Assembly: GCA_947384055.1 (NCBI GenBank)
Contig: CANDFO010000026.1
Coordinates: forward strand, 1 to 28,361
Direction of reading: 5' to 3'
Origin: an uncultured Flavonifractor sp.
GTDB lineage: Bacteria; Bacillota; Clostridia; Oscillospirales; Oscillospiraceae
DNA: 28,361 bases
Position numbers and translations under genes: made by a program. Positions within the stretch are counted from its first letter, which is position 1, and the number at the start of each line of letters is the position of its first letter. This document shows, piece after piece, positions 7,729-15,110 of this stretch. The notes beneath the pieces were generated by a model. It was not told the origin of the DNA. It made no database searches and saw only the letters and a list, made by a program, of their open reading frames with translations.

Positions 7729-9600
7729 ATGATGAAAAAACGACTGTTGTCCGGCCTGCTGGCCGCGGTGCTGCTGCTGTCCACGCTCCCCGCGGCGCTG
7801 GCGGTGTCCAGTGTGGACGACGCTGCCCAGGCGCTGGCGGCCCTGGACATTATGGTAGGAGACCAGGACGGAAACCTGAACCTGGACCGGGTTGTAACCC
7901 GTGCGGAATTCACCAAGCTGGCGGTTGCCGCCTCGGTAATGCGGGAGTCGGTGGGGGACATGGTGTCCGTAAAACCCTATCCGGACGTGCCCCAGACCAG
8001 CTGGGCCGCCCCCTGGGTGAAGGCCGCCGTGGATCTGGGGCTGGTGCAGGGCGACCTGCGGGGGAACTTCAATCCCGGCCGCTCCATCACCCTGGCGGAG
8101 GGTGTGACCATTGTGCTGCGCCTGCTGGGGTATGCGGACGGCGACTTTACCGGCATGTGGCCCACCGGCCAGATGGCCCAGTACCGGGCCCTGGGGCTGG
8201 ACGAGGGCGTCACCTGTTCCGCCAATGAGCCCATGAAGCGCCGGGATGCCCTGTACTTATTTTATAACCTCCTGCTGACCAAAAACAAAAACGGGCAGTA
8301 CCATCTGAACACCCTGGAGCCCACCCTGAACCTGGTAAACGCCGCCGGGGAGCTGGACCAGGTGGCGCTGGTCAACTCGGCTATGGACGGGCCGCTGGTG
8401 GCGGCGCGGGGCTGGCAGAGCCAGATCCCCTTTGAACTTTCCTCCGTCAAAGTCTATCGGAACGGCAGCGCCGCTACGCTCGGCGCCATTCAGGAGCAGG
8501 ATGTGGTATACTGGTCCAAGTCCATGCGCACGCTCTGGGCCTACAGCCGCAAAGTCACCGGTACCTATGAGCAGGCGGCGCCCTCCGCCGCCAATCCCTC
8601 CTCCGTGACCGTGGCGGGGAAGACCTATGCCATTGAGACCACCTCCGCGGCCTTCGCGCTGTCCGACCTGGGGTCTTACAAGGTGGGAGACACCGTCACG
8701 CTTCTGCTGGGCCGGGGGGACGGCGTAGCCGCTGTAGCCGCGCCGGGTGAGGCTGTTACGCTGATTTACGGCATGGTATCCCAGATTGCCGACCTGCCCT
8801 ACGACGACGGGGCGGGGGGAACCTACCGCACCCGTACCGCCACCATTGCGGCCACCGACGGCAATACGTATAATTATCCCGTCAGCAACAAGCGGCTGAA
8901 TGTGGGCGCCGTGGTGCGGGTGGACCTCACGGAGGACGGGCCGGAGATTAAGGCGCTCAGCTCTCCCCAAATCAGCGGCCGGGTCAACGCCGAGGGCACC
9001 ATGCTGGGCAATTACCGGCTGGCCGGCGACGTGGAGATTATCGACGTCTACGAATCCTGCACCCCTGTGCGGGTCTACCCCAGCCGTCTGGCGGGAGTGA
9101 ATCTGAGCCGGGAAATGGTCCGGTTTTACGCCCTTAACGCCAGCGGGGAAATCAGCCATATGATTCTCAACGATGTGACCGGAGATATGCACCAGTACGG
9201 CGTCATCACCAGCGTCAGCGAGGTCTCCGCAGGGCTGACCACCATGTCCAGCTATGTATACGATGTGGGCGGACAGCCGCAGGTATTTAATTCGGATACT
9301 ACGGTGTATAAACTGAAAAACGGCCCCTGCATGGTGAAGCTGGAGGACCCCCGCACTGTGGAGCGGCTGTATAACCTGACCGAGCTGAAGGTGGACCGGG
9401 TTGTTGAGGGGCAGGTCATCTCCGACAAGAACCAGAAGTATACCATTTCGGACAATGCAGCGGTATATATCCGGGATCTGGATGGAGACTATACCCTCTC
9501 TACCCTCGCCCATGTGCTGGAGGGGGAGTATACCCTTACCGCCTGGTACGACAAGGCTGAAAACGAGGGCGGCCGGGTCCGGGTCATCATTGCGCGCTGA
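7729..9600 (+). CDS. S-layer homology (SLH) domain surface protein
   Basis: 623 aa; AAGGAGAG precedes tandem ATGs at 7729 and 7732. A signal peptide (KKRLLSGLLAAVLLLSTLPAALA, cut near residue 26) is followed by three SLH repeats: about 28-72 (ALDIMVGDQDGNLNLDRVVTRAEFTKL), 82-135 (PDVPQTSWAAPWVKAAVDLGLVQG, then FNPGRSITLAEGVTIVLRLLGY) and 140-190 (a weaker one ending MKRRDALYLFYNLL). SLH repeats bind secondary cell-wall polymer and hold proteins at the surface. The remaining ~430 residues are Thr/Val-rich, probably beta-structured, and resemble no domain I can name. It is a monocistronic unit between two repeat elements. Confidence 0.9.
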   Translation: MMKKRLLSGLLAAVLLLSTLPAALAVSSVDDAAQALAALDIMVGDQDGNLNLDRVVTRAEFTKLAVAASVMRESVGDMVSVKPYPDVPQTSWAAPWVKAAVDLGLVQGDLRGNFNPGRSITLAEGVTIVLRLLGYADGDFTGMWPTGQMAQYRALGLDEGVTCSANEPMKRRDALYLFYNLLLTKNKNGQYHLNTLEPTLNLVNAAGELDQVALVNSAMDGPLVAARGWQSQIPFELSSVKVYRNGSAATLGAIQEQDVVYWSKSMRTLWAYSRKVTGTYEQAAPSAANPSSVTVAGKTYAIETTSAAFALSDLGSYKVGDTVTLLLGRGDGVAAVAAPGEAVTLIYGMVSQIADLPYDDGAGGTYRTRTATIAATDGNTYNYPVSNKRLNVGAVVRVDLTEDGPEIKALSSPQISGRVNAEGTMLGNYRLAGDVEIIDVYESCTPVRVYPSRLAGVNLSREMVRFYALNASGEISHMILNDVTGDMHQYGVITSVSEVSAGLTTMSSYVYDVGGQPQVFNSDTTVYKLKNGPCMVKLEDPRTVERLYNLTELKVDRVVEGQVISDKNQKYTISDNAAVYIRDLDGDYTLSTLAHVLEGEYTLTAWYDKAENEGGRVRVIIAR

Positions 9601-9683
9601 CCTCTTCCACGGGTATAAAATATGCGGCTGCGGCCTATGCCGCCCGCGGAACGCGATTCTTTTTCAAGCGCTTTGACTGCGTA

Positions 9684-9718
9684 GAAGCCCTCCGCCTGCT
9701 GTCAGCAGGCGGAGGGCT
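9684..9718. repeat. 35-bp hairpin, left flanking copy around element 1
   Basis: A stem-loop with 15-bp perfect arms (AGCCCTCCGCCTGCT / AGCAGGCGGAGGGCT, loop GTC). The same 35 bp recur exactly at 9921-9955, on the other side of the 194-bp element. Confidence 0.9.
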
Positions 9719-9723
9719 CAGCT

Positions 9724-9917
9724 TGTCGAAAAAGGCCTCTGGCCTTTTTCGACAAAGGGGATACGGCCTGCTGCGCGCACCTTTTGGGCACACTTGCAGG
9801 CCGAGAAGTGTCATTTTCGAGGCACATGTCCCCGAAAATGACCGATTTTGACTTTATTTTGCCGCCTTTGGGCGGCAAAACTCTGCGAGGCTTTCCCGTG
9901 GGGGAAGTTTTTCGACA
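9724..9917 (+). mobile_element. 194-bp MITE-like element, copy 1
   Basis: The ends are inverted repeats, TGTCGAAAAA at the left and TTTTTCGACA at the right. Inside are further stems: GTCGAAAAAGGCC/GGCCTTTTTCGAC at the left end, CATTTTCG/CGAAAATG in the middle and TTTTGCCGCC/GGCGGCAAAA near the right end. It aligns over its whole length, without obvious gaps, to 16664-16857. It encodes nothing convincing. It is bounded by direct copies of a 35-bp hairpin 3-5 bp away on each side. The size, inverted ends and lack of genes suggest a non-autonomous mobile repeat; the transposase that would move it is not in the window. Confidence 0.75.
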
Positions 9918-9960
9918 GCGGAAGCCCTCCGCCTGCTGTCAGCAGGCGGAGGGCTTCCGC
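9918..9960. repeat. Hairpin, right flanking copy around element 1
   Basis: A perfect palindrome with 20-bp arms (9918-9937 and 9941-9960, loop GTC). Its central 35 bp are identical to 9684-9718. The right copy has longer arms than the left one. Confidence 0.9.
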
Positions 9961-9976
9961 TGATTTCGGGCAGACA

Positions 9977-10002
9977 GGGGGAAGGGCCGCAGCCCTTCCC
10001 CC
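9977..10002. terminator. Stem-loop downstream of the SASP gene
   Basis: Perfect 11-bp arms GGGGGAAGGGC / GCCCTTCCCCC with a 4-nt loop, 28 bp past the stop of the minus-strand SASP gene. There is no T-tract on either strand, so it may stabilise the 3' end of the message rather than act as a full intrinsic terminator. Confidence 0.5.
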
Positions 10003-10029
10003 GTATCATTTCACCGGTTATGGGGCAAG

Positions 10030-10233
10030 TTACTTCATGCCGTTCTCGTAGGCTTCAATCATCTTTTTGACCATCTGGCCGCCCACAGAACCGGCCTCGC
10101 GGCTGGTCAGGTTGCCGTTGTAGCCCTGGTTGAGGTTGACGCCGACCTCCTGAGCCGCCTCCATCTTGAACTTGTTGAGGGCCTCACGAGCGCTGGGGAC
10201 GACAGGCTGATTGGAATTGTTGGAATTAGACAT
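10030..10233 (-). CDS. Small acid-soluble spore protein, alpha/beta type
   Basis: 67 aa, the usual length for the family. SASPs coat and protect DNA in the dormant spore and are degraded at germination. Diagnostic segments are visible: ALNKFKMEAAQEVGV (containing the germination-protease cleavage region), NLTSREAGSVGGQMVKKMI (the second DNA-binding helix region) and an Asn/Ser-rich N-terminus. AAGGAG lies upstream of the ATG. Expression is expected late in the forespore under sigma-G, but I could not pick out a convincing sigma-G promoter upstream. It is a single gene, and direct evidence that the host forms spores. Confidence 0.96.
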   Translation of the reverse strand: MSNSNNSNQPVVPSAREALNKFKMEAAQEVGVNLNQGYNGNLTSREAGSVGGQMVKKMIEAYENGMK

Positions 10234-10492
10234 CGTTGAGCATCTCCTTGTCTATTTGGTTTGTTGGATTGGAGAATCCGAGCATAGCTTTACCTGACGC
10301 GGTTTTTCTATGCGCCTGTCCGTCTGCCAATCCATGGAGGAAGAACCAATTCGGCGCTGTGACCGGCGGCTTTTGCGGCCTGCATACCCGAAAGATGCGG
10401 GCCGTCACATCCGCCGCCGGCTCTGTTTCTTCTCGTGTCTGTACTCCCCATAACTAATTCCACCTGTCCGCAGCAAAGATACTATATGTTTT

Positions 10493-10530
10493 AAAAATGC
10501 AGAAAAAAGACCGGCAGCTCCTGCCGCGGT
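10493..10530 (-). terminator. Intrinsic terminator of the 10641-11381 gene
   Basis: On the minus strand, GACCGCGGCAG, a short loop, then CTGCCGGTC followed by TTTTTTC. This lies about 110 bp downstream of the stop at 10641. Confidence 0.75.
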
Positions 10531-10640
10531 CTGTGCGGAGGATATGCCGGTCCCTGGTTCGGCCTTATGGTCCCTGATGAAACGCACAGCGCCGCCATAC
10601 GGGAGAGCCGGAACTGTACAAATCTGAGGGAAAAATGTTC

Positions 10641-11381
10641 TCAGATTTGAAGGCTGACGGTTTCGCCGCCGGAGGAGGGGGACGGAGACGCCTGGGCGGT
10701 ATACTGCCGGGCGGCGGCGTCCAGGGAGGGCTTTACCGCCTCGGCCAGGGCCTGGGCCTGGGCCCGCAGCTCCATGCGGGTTTCGGCCAGATGGGATTGA
10801 AGGCGGCTGTCTACTTCCGCCTCCCGGATGTAGCCCCCTTCCCGGATAATCCGCATAGCCTTCCGGCGGGCCAGCTCCAGCTTGATCCGCTGGGCCTGCC
10901 GCCGCTGGTTTTCCCGCTCCAGCTTGCGCCGCCGGCAGTTGTCCAGCCGCTCACGCTCCAGGTCGTTTTTTTTCTTACCTGCCCGGCTGACCGCCTTTTG
11001 AAGCTGGTTGATCGCCGCCTGAATCTGTTCGGCGTTCTCGCTGTCCTGGCGTTTGGCGGCTTTCAGCTGCATGATCCGCCGCCGGGCATACCCGGAGGCA
11101 GCGCTGACCTCCGCCGGGGTCCGGGCCCGGGACAGGCGGGCGTAGGCCTCAATGGGGGCGTCCCCGTATCGGGCGGGAGTTTTCAGTCGGAGGGCATCCC
11201 GGCGCTCTTCGGCCTTTTCTCTGGCTTCCCGCAGCATCTCCTGGAGGGTTTTCCCCTCCGCCTCGCGGACCCCGGAGAGAGCCTCTGTCTGCTGTTCCCG
11301 CCCGGCGTTCTGGGGCTCCGCCGCGGCAGGCGCCTGGGTGACGACGGGGGCGCCTATGCCGCCCACACTCATACCGCTCAT
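10641..11381 (-). CDS. Long coiled-coil protein of unknown function
   Basis: 246 aa; GGGAGGGT lies about 6 nt before the ATG at 11381. The N-terminus (MSGMSVGGIGAPVVTQAP) is Gly/Ala/Pro-rich without a signal peptide. A long, very charged helical region (about residues 45-205) follows, rich in Arg, Lys, Glu and Gln. It includes RRRIMQLKAAKRQDSENAEQIQAAINQLQKAV and an Arg-rich segment around RRRKLERENQRRQAQRI. The tail is Ser/Pro-rich (SPSPSSGGETVSLQI). No catalytic motif is seen. It recalls small structural or spore-associated proteins, but I have no family name for it. It has its own terminator and stands alone between SASP and the TauE operon. Confidence 0.8.
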   Translation of the reverse strand: MSGMSVGGIGAPVVTQAPAAAEPQNAGREQQTEALSGVREAEGKTLQEMLREAREKAEERRDALRLKTPARYGDAPIEAYARLSRARTPAEVSAASGYARRRIMQLKAAKRQDSENAEQIQAAINQLQKAVSRAGKKKNDLERERLDNCRRRKLERENQRRQAQRIKLELARRKAMRIIREGGYIREAEVDSRLQSHLAETRMELRAQAQALAEAVKPSLDAAARQYTAQASPSPSSGGETVSLQI

Positions 11382-11498
11382 CGCTGACCCTCCCGCTTTT
11401 TATTGGATAAGAAACTGCCGATTGCACCGGCGCTGTTCCTGTCATATATATCGGCAGAATTCGGCGGGCGGGAAAGGGCGGAACGGGAGTTTTAAGGA

Positions 11499-12266
11499 CT
11501 ACTGAAAAAAACGCACCAGCAGCATGGCTCCGCCCAGCACCGCCAGCACGACGCCTGTTACCCGGTTGAGGGCGGCGGGACTGGCTCTGTTGGCAAAGAG
11601 GGCCGAGCCCCGGGCTCCGGCCAGGGTCGCGGCGACGCAGAGGACCAGGGCGGCCGGGTCGGGCGCGCCGCCGATGGCGAAGTGGGACACCGCCCCGGTA
11701 AAGGCGGTAAACGCCATGATAAACACACTGGTGCCTACCGCGGTCTTGAGCTCATACCCCAGCACGGAAGTGAGCACTAAAAGCAGCATCATGCCGCCCC
11801 CCGCGCCGATAAAGCCGCAGATGGAACCTACCAGCGTGCCGCACAGGAGGGACTGCACCGCCATCTGTGCCCTGGTTTTGCCCTTCTGGGTCTCCCGGGT
11901 GTTCATGACCGGGCGGACGATGAATTTGATGCCCAGCAGGAAGGTCATGAACACGGAAAACCCGCCCATTGTGGCGTTGGGCACCAGGCTGGCGATAAAA
12001 CTTCCAATTACAGTAAATACCAGCACGGCGCAGAGCATAATAAGGCCGTTTTTAACATCCAAATGTTTGTTTTTTCCATACGTGTAGGCGGACACCGCCG
12101 AGGCCAGCACATCGGAGGCCAGGGAGATACCCACCGCCTCGTAAGCGGGAAAGCCGAGGAATGTAATCAGCATAGGGGAGATGACCGCGGCGGCGGACAG
12201 TCCCGCCAGCCCCGTGCCGATTCCGGCCCCCAGCCCCGCAACGATACAGACAATAAGTGTTTTCAT
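11499..12266 (-). CDS. TauE/SafE family anion permease (putative sulfite exporter)
   Basis: 255 aa with about eight hydrophobic segments, the size and pattern of TauE/SafE (TSUP) proteins. Typical features are the glycine-rich first helix (IVAGLGAGIGTGLAGLSAAAVISPML) and its echo in the second half (LVGSICGFIGAGGGMMLLLVLTSVLG, then KTAVGTSVFIM), reflecting the two-fold internal repeat of the family. Members move sulfite, sulfoacetate or other small organosulfur anions across the cytoplasmic membrane; the substrate here is unknown. Its start overlaps the MarR gene's end by 4 bp, so it is the second gene of that operon and probably under MarR control. Confidence 0.9.
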   Translation of the reverse strand: MKTLIVCIVAGLGAGIGTGLAGLSAAAVISPMLITFLGFPAYEAVGISLASDVLASAVSAYTYGKNKHLDVKNGLIMLCAVLVFTVIGSFIASLVPNATMGGFSVFMTFLLGIKFIVRPVMNTRETQKGKTRAQMAVQSLLCGTLVGSICGFIGAGGGMMLLLVLTSVLGYELKTAVGTSVFIMAFTAFTGAVSHFAIGGAPDPAALVLCVAATLAGARGSALFANRASPAALNRVTGVVLAVLGGAMLLVRFFQ

Positions 12267-12697
12267 TCCGATTCCTCCTTCAGATTGCGGAGCAGGCGTT
12301 TCAGGCTCTGAGCCAGCATCTGTTCTTCAGCCGGAGTGCTCCCCCGGCTGAGCCGTTGTAAAAACAGCTTTTGGGCCTGTTGTGCCTCCTGCACTGCCGG
12401 GGCCGCGCCGGGAAGCAGGGTCAGATGGACGCAGCGGCGGTCCCGCTGGTCCTGCCGCCCGGACAGAAACCCCCGCCGGGTAAGGCTGTCCACCGATTTG
12501 CACACGTGGGATTTGGACAGGGACCGCATTTCGACGATATCCCGGGCGGTGTCGTGAGCGGGGTGGTTGGACAGAAACAGCATAACGTCAATTTCATTGC
12601 GGGTCAGGCCGTATTTCCGCTCCACCGGACGCAGTGCCTCGGCATAGCGGCGCTTCCCCAGCTGGGCCAGCTGAAGGTAATCGAATACAGGGTGCAC
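12263..12697 (-). CDS. MarR family transcriptional regulator
   Basis: 144 aa from a GTG start (AAAGGGGG about 8 nt upstream; no in-frame ATG fits). The winged helix-turn-helix lies at about residues 30-100: GLTRNEIDVMLFLSNHP, DIVEMRSLSKSHVCKSVDSLTRRGFL and the wing RQDQRDRRCVHLTLLP, the last being the conserved D-x-R-D/R-R segment of MarR. The C-terminal helix makes the dimer. It is the first gene of an operon with the TauE/SafE permease, so it probably senses a small anionic compound that the permease exports. A promoter and an inverted repeat just upstream suit autorepression. Confidence 0.92.
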   Translation of the reverse strand: MHPVFDYLQLAQLGKRRYAEALRPVERKYGLTRNEIDVMLFLSNHPAHDTARDIVEMRSLSKSHVCKSVDSLTRRGFLSGRQDQRDRRCVHLTLLPGAAPAVQEAQQAQKLFLQRLSRGSTPAEEQMLAQSLKRLLRNLKEESE

Positions 12698-12725
12698 AGC
12701 GGCGTCCCCCTTTCACCAGGCTTAA

Positions 12726-12760
12726 ATAGTTTAAAATTGGAATGTTGAAATTAGAACTAT
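12726..12760. promoter_or_regulatory. Candidate MarR operator
   Basis: An imperfect inverted repeat: ATAGTTTAAAATT (12726-12738) against AAATTAGAACTAT (12748-12760), 10 of 13 positions paired. It begins at the -10 box and covers the transcription start and early leader, in an AT-rich island. The assignment to MarR is inference from position. Confidence 0.45.
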
Positions 12761-12786
12761 TATAGCACACCGCCAGGTAAAGTCAA
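12759..12786 (-). promoter_or_regulatory. SigmaA-type promoter of the marR-tauE operon
   Basis: On the minus strand, -35 TTGACT (12786-12781) and -10 TATAAT (12764-12759), separated by 16 bp. It lies about 60 bp upstream of the GTG start. Confidence 0.75.
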
Positions 12787-12854
12787 TCAAAATGATGCTT
12801 TTGCGTGTTTCAACAATAACGGCCGGCCGAACGGGGAAAATCTGCAAATGCCCC

Positions 12855-12883
12855 TTGTGTTTTCCCGGACCTTCGCATATGAT
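12855..12883 (+). promoter_or_regulatory. Probable promoter of murI
   Basis: -35 TTGTGT (12855-12860), 17-bp spacer, -10 TATGAT (12878-12883). This would give a leader of about 95 nt. Confidence 0.5.
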
Positions 12884-12984
12884 AGGGCTACAGACCTTCC
12901 AGCGCCGTCCCGACGGAATATAGGGGATACCCCTCTCTCTGGGCCGGCGCCGGGCGGGTTAGATACAGAAGGGAGGATATGCCT

Positions 12985-13800
12985 GTGGACGAGAGACCGG
13001 TGGGGGTGTTTGACTCCGGACTGGGGGGACTTACGGCGGTGCGGGAGCTGCGCCGCCTGCTGCCCGGAGAGGAGATTGTCTATTTTGGGGATACGGGGAG
13101 GGTGCCCTACGGCAGCCGTTCCCCCGAGACCATTGTGAAATATGCCAGGCAGGACGTGGCGTTTCTGCGGGAGTTTGACCTGAAAGCGATCGTCATCGCC
13201 TGCGGCACGGTTTCTACCACTGCCCTGGAGGTGCTGGCGGAGGAAAATTCACTTCCGGTGCTGGGGGTAGTGGCTCCGGCGGCCAGAGCTGCCGCCCGGC
13301 GGACCCGCAGCGGGAGAATCGGGCTCATTGGCACGCAGGCCTCCATCCGCAGCGGAGCCTATGAGCGGTACATCCGGCAGGAGCGGCCCGACGCGCAGGT
13401 ATTCGCACAGGCCTGCCCGCTGTTTGTCCCCCTGGTGGAGAACGGCCGCACCCGTCCCGGCGACGTGGTGATTGAGACAGTGGCGGCGGAATACCTGGCT
13501 CCGCTGCGGGACAGCCGGGTGGACACTCTGGTCCTGGGCTGTACCCACTATCCCCTGCTGGAGGCGGTAATCCGCAGCATTATGGGGCCCCAGGTGGACC
13601 TGATCAGCGCCGGGGCGGAGGGGGCCCGGGCGGTGGCGGAGCTTCTCCGGGCCAGAGATGCCCTGGCCCCCCGGCAGTCCCGGGGGGGATGCCGCTATTT
13701 TGTCAGCGACCAGGTGCAGGACTTTTCCCGCCTGGCCTCGCTGTTTCTGGGCTGGGACGTGACCGGCGAGGTGGGACAGGTGGACATAGACCGATACTGA
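12985..13800 (+). CDS. murI: Glutamate racemase
   Basis: 271 aa from the GTG at 12985, which sits 8 nt after GGAGG; an ATG at 12979 is only 2 nt from it. The GTG also gives the usual start MDERPVGVFDSGLGG. The enzyme makes D-glutamate for peptidoglycan by a two-cysteine mechanism. Visible signatures: FDSGLGG (residues 9-15), YFGDTGRVPYGSRS, the first catalytic Cys in ACGTVS (about Cys73) and the second in LGCTHYPLLE (about Cys186). Most family members read ACNTAS or ACNTAT at the first site; here the Asn is Gly, although the Cys is intact. It is probably functional. It stands alone with its own promoter. Confidence 0.93.
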   Translation: MDERPVGVFDSGLGGLTAVRELRRLLPGEEIVYFGDTGRVPYGSRSPETIVKYARQDVAFLREFDLKAIVIACGTVSTTALEVLAEENSLPVLGVVAPAARAAARRTRSGRIGLIGTQASIRSGAYERYIRQERPDAQVFAQACPLFVPLVENGRTRPGDVVIETVAAEYLAPLRDSRVDTLVLGCTHYPLLEAVIRSIMGPQVDLISAGAEGARAVAELLRARDALAPRQSRGGCRYFVSDQVQDFSRLASLFLGWDVTGEVGQVDIDRY

Positions 13801-13872
13801 GCGGGAACATGGGCACAGCGCCGGCCGGGACTGGCGCCCGTACCGCCCCGGCGTGTTCCGGCGAAAAAGAGG

Positions 13873-13901
13873 TTGCTTTATGCGGTACAATCCGCTACAA
13901 T
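13873..13901 (+). promoter_or_regulatory. Probable promoter of the 13946 gene
   Basis: -35 TTGCTT (13873-13878), 17-bp spacer, -10 TACAAT (13896-13901), about 45 bp before the ATG at 13946. Confidence 0.5.
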
Positions 13902-13945
13902 GAAAGCTGATCGCATTCCCAATATTTTATATCGGAGGTTATCTT

Positions 13946-15049
13946 ATGCCTTTTACCCTGCCGGAATATCAGGCTCCCGTCTTTACCCTGCCCCAGTTCT
14001 GCTCCGCTCCGGACGCCCGTCTGGACCCGGCTCCCCGGGACGGCGTGGCCCCCGAGGGCTACCACGCCACCAGCATCTTCCCCGAATACTTTAAAATTGA
14101 CGGCCAGTGGCGGCTGGTGGAGGAGAGCCGCATGGACTGTGTGGCCGTGCTGCGCGCCGGAAAGCTGGAGGCTGTGGAATTCCGCAATTTGAAGGCTGGA
14201 GAGCCGGTGGTAGTGGGCCGCACGGAGGACGGCTCCGAGGGAATCTATATCCACGCCGGAGGCTTTGAGGCGGCTGGAGCGGGAGAACGCGAGACCTTTG
14301 CCTTCCGCCAGGGCCGCTCCCGGGAGACCGCCTATTCCATGGACTACGATTCCATTTACGAGCTGCTCCGCCACGAGCGGGAACATGGATACATCGTGTG
14401 GGTGCTTGGGCCCGCCTGTGCGTTCGACGCCGACGCCCGGGCCGCCTTTTCCGCGCTGGTGCGGGACGGGTATGTCCACGCGCTGCTGGCGGGCAATGCC
14501 CTGGCCACCCATGACCTGGAGGCGGGCTACCTCCGCACCGCCCTGGGGCAGGATATTTACACCCAGCAGAGCCGCCCCAACGGTCACTATAACCACATCG
14601 ACACCATCAACGCTGTGCGGAACCACGGTTCAACGGCCGCCTTTATTGAAAGCGGTGCGGTAAAGGACGGCATTATTTATGAGTGTGTCAAGCGCCATGT
14701 CCCCTATGTGCTGGTGGGCTCCGTCCGGGACGACGGCCCCCTGCCGGAGGTATACGGCAATGTCTATGAGGGACAGAACGCCATGCGGGAGCAGGTGCGC
14801 CGGGCCACCACGGTGATCTGCATGGCGTCCACCCTCCATACGGTGGCCACAGGGAATATGACCCCCTCTTACCGGCTGGTGGGCGGGGTGATCCGGCCGG
14901 TGTACTTCTATTCGGTGGACATCTCCGAGTTCGCCGTCAATAAGCTGCGGGACCGGGGAAGCCTGTCGGTGCGCACCATCGTCACCAATGTACAGGACTT
15001 TATTGTCAACGTCCAAAAGGGTGTGGCCGGAGGCACGGAAAACGGATAA
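13946..15049 (+). CDS. TIGR00300-family protein, ornithine cyclodeaminase-like
   Basis: 367 aa; GGAGG precedes the ATG. The sequence matches the LOR/SDH-like family TIGR00300 by recall of its segments: an N-terminal part (FPEYFKIDGQWRLVEESRMD), IVWVLGPACAFDADA, LLAGNALATHDLEAGYLRTALG, YNHIDTINAVRNHGS, VLVGSVRDDGPLPEVYGNVY and a final part with VDISEFAVNKLRDRGS. Archaeal and cyanobacterial relatives (including the C-terminal part of ArgZ/AgrE) convert ornithine to proline with NAD. This protein has no arginine dihydrolase domain in front, so it resembles the archaeal form. The activity here is inferred from family only. It is followed 61 bp later by malQ, with no metabolic link that I can see. 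Confidence 0.75.
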   Translation: MPFTLPEYQAPVFTLPQFCSAPDARLDPAPRDGVAPEGYHATSIFPEYFKIDGQWRLVEESRMDCVAVLRAGKLEAVEFRNLKAGEPVVVGRTEDGSEGIYIHAGGFEAAGAGERETFAFRQGRSRETAYSMDYDSIYELLRHEREHGYIVWVLGPACAFDADARAAFSALVRDGYVHALLAGNALATHDLEAGYLRTALGQDIYTQQSRPNGHYNHIDTINAVRNHGSTAAFIESGAVKDGIIYECVKRHVPYVLVGSVRDDGPLPEVYGNVYEGQNAMREQVRRATTVICMASTLHTVATGNMTPSYRLVGGVIRPVYFYSVDISEFAVNKLRDRGSLSVRTIVTNVQDFIVNVQKGVAGGTENG

Positions 15050-15110
15050 GGCCGCCGCGCGGCCCCTGCTCCCCGCTGCACACCCTCATCAACGATTGGA
15101 GGAAATTCCT

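Noticed and set aside
9684..9960. CRISPR-like pattern from the repeated 35-bp palindrome
   Set aside because: Only two copies, 237 bp apart, with a repeat element between them rather than unique spacers; no cas genes.
10234..10330. Sigma-G promoter for the SASP gene; GCATAG...CTATGC seen
   Set aside because: The two motifs form an inverted repeat and are wrongly spaced for sigma-G -35/-10 boxes.
13801..13870. GC-rich stem region after murI as a terminator or riboswitch
   Set aside because: Several weak alternative stems, no T-tract and no recognised riboswitch motif.
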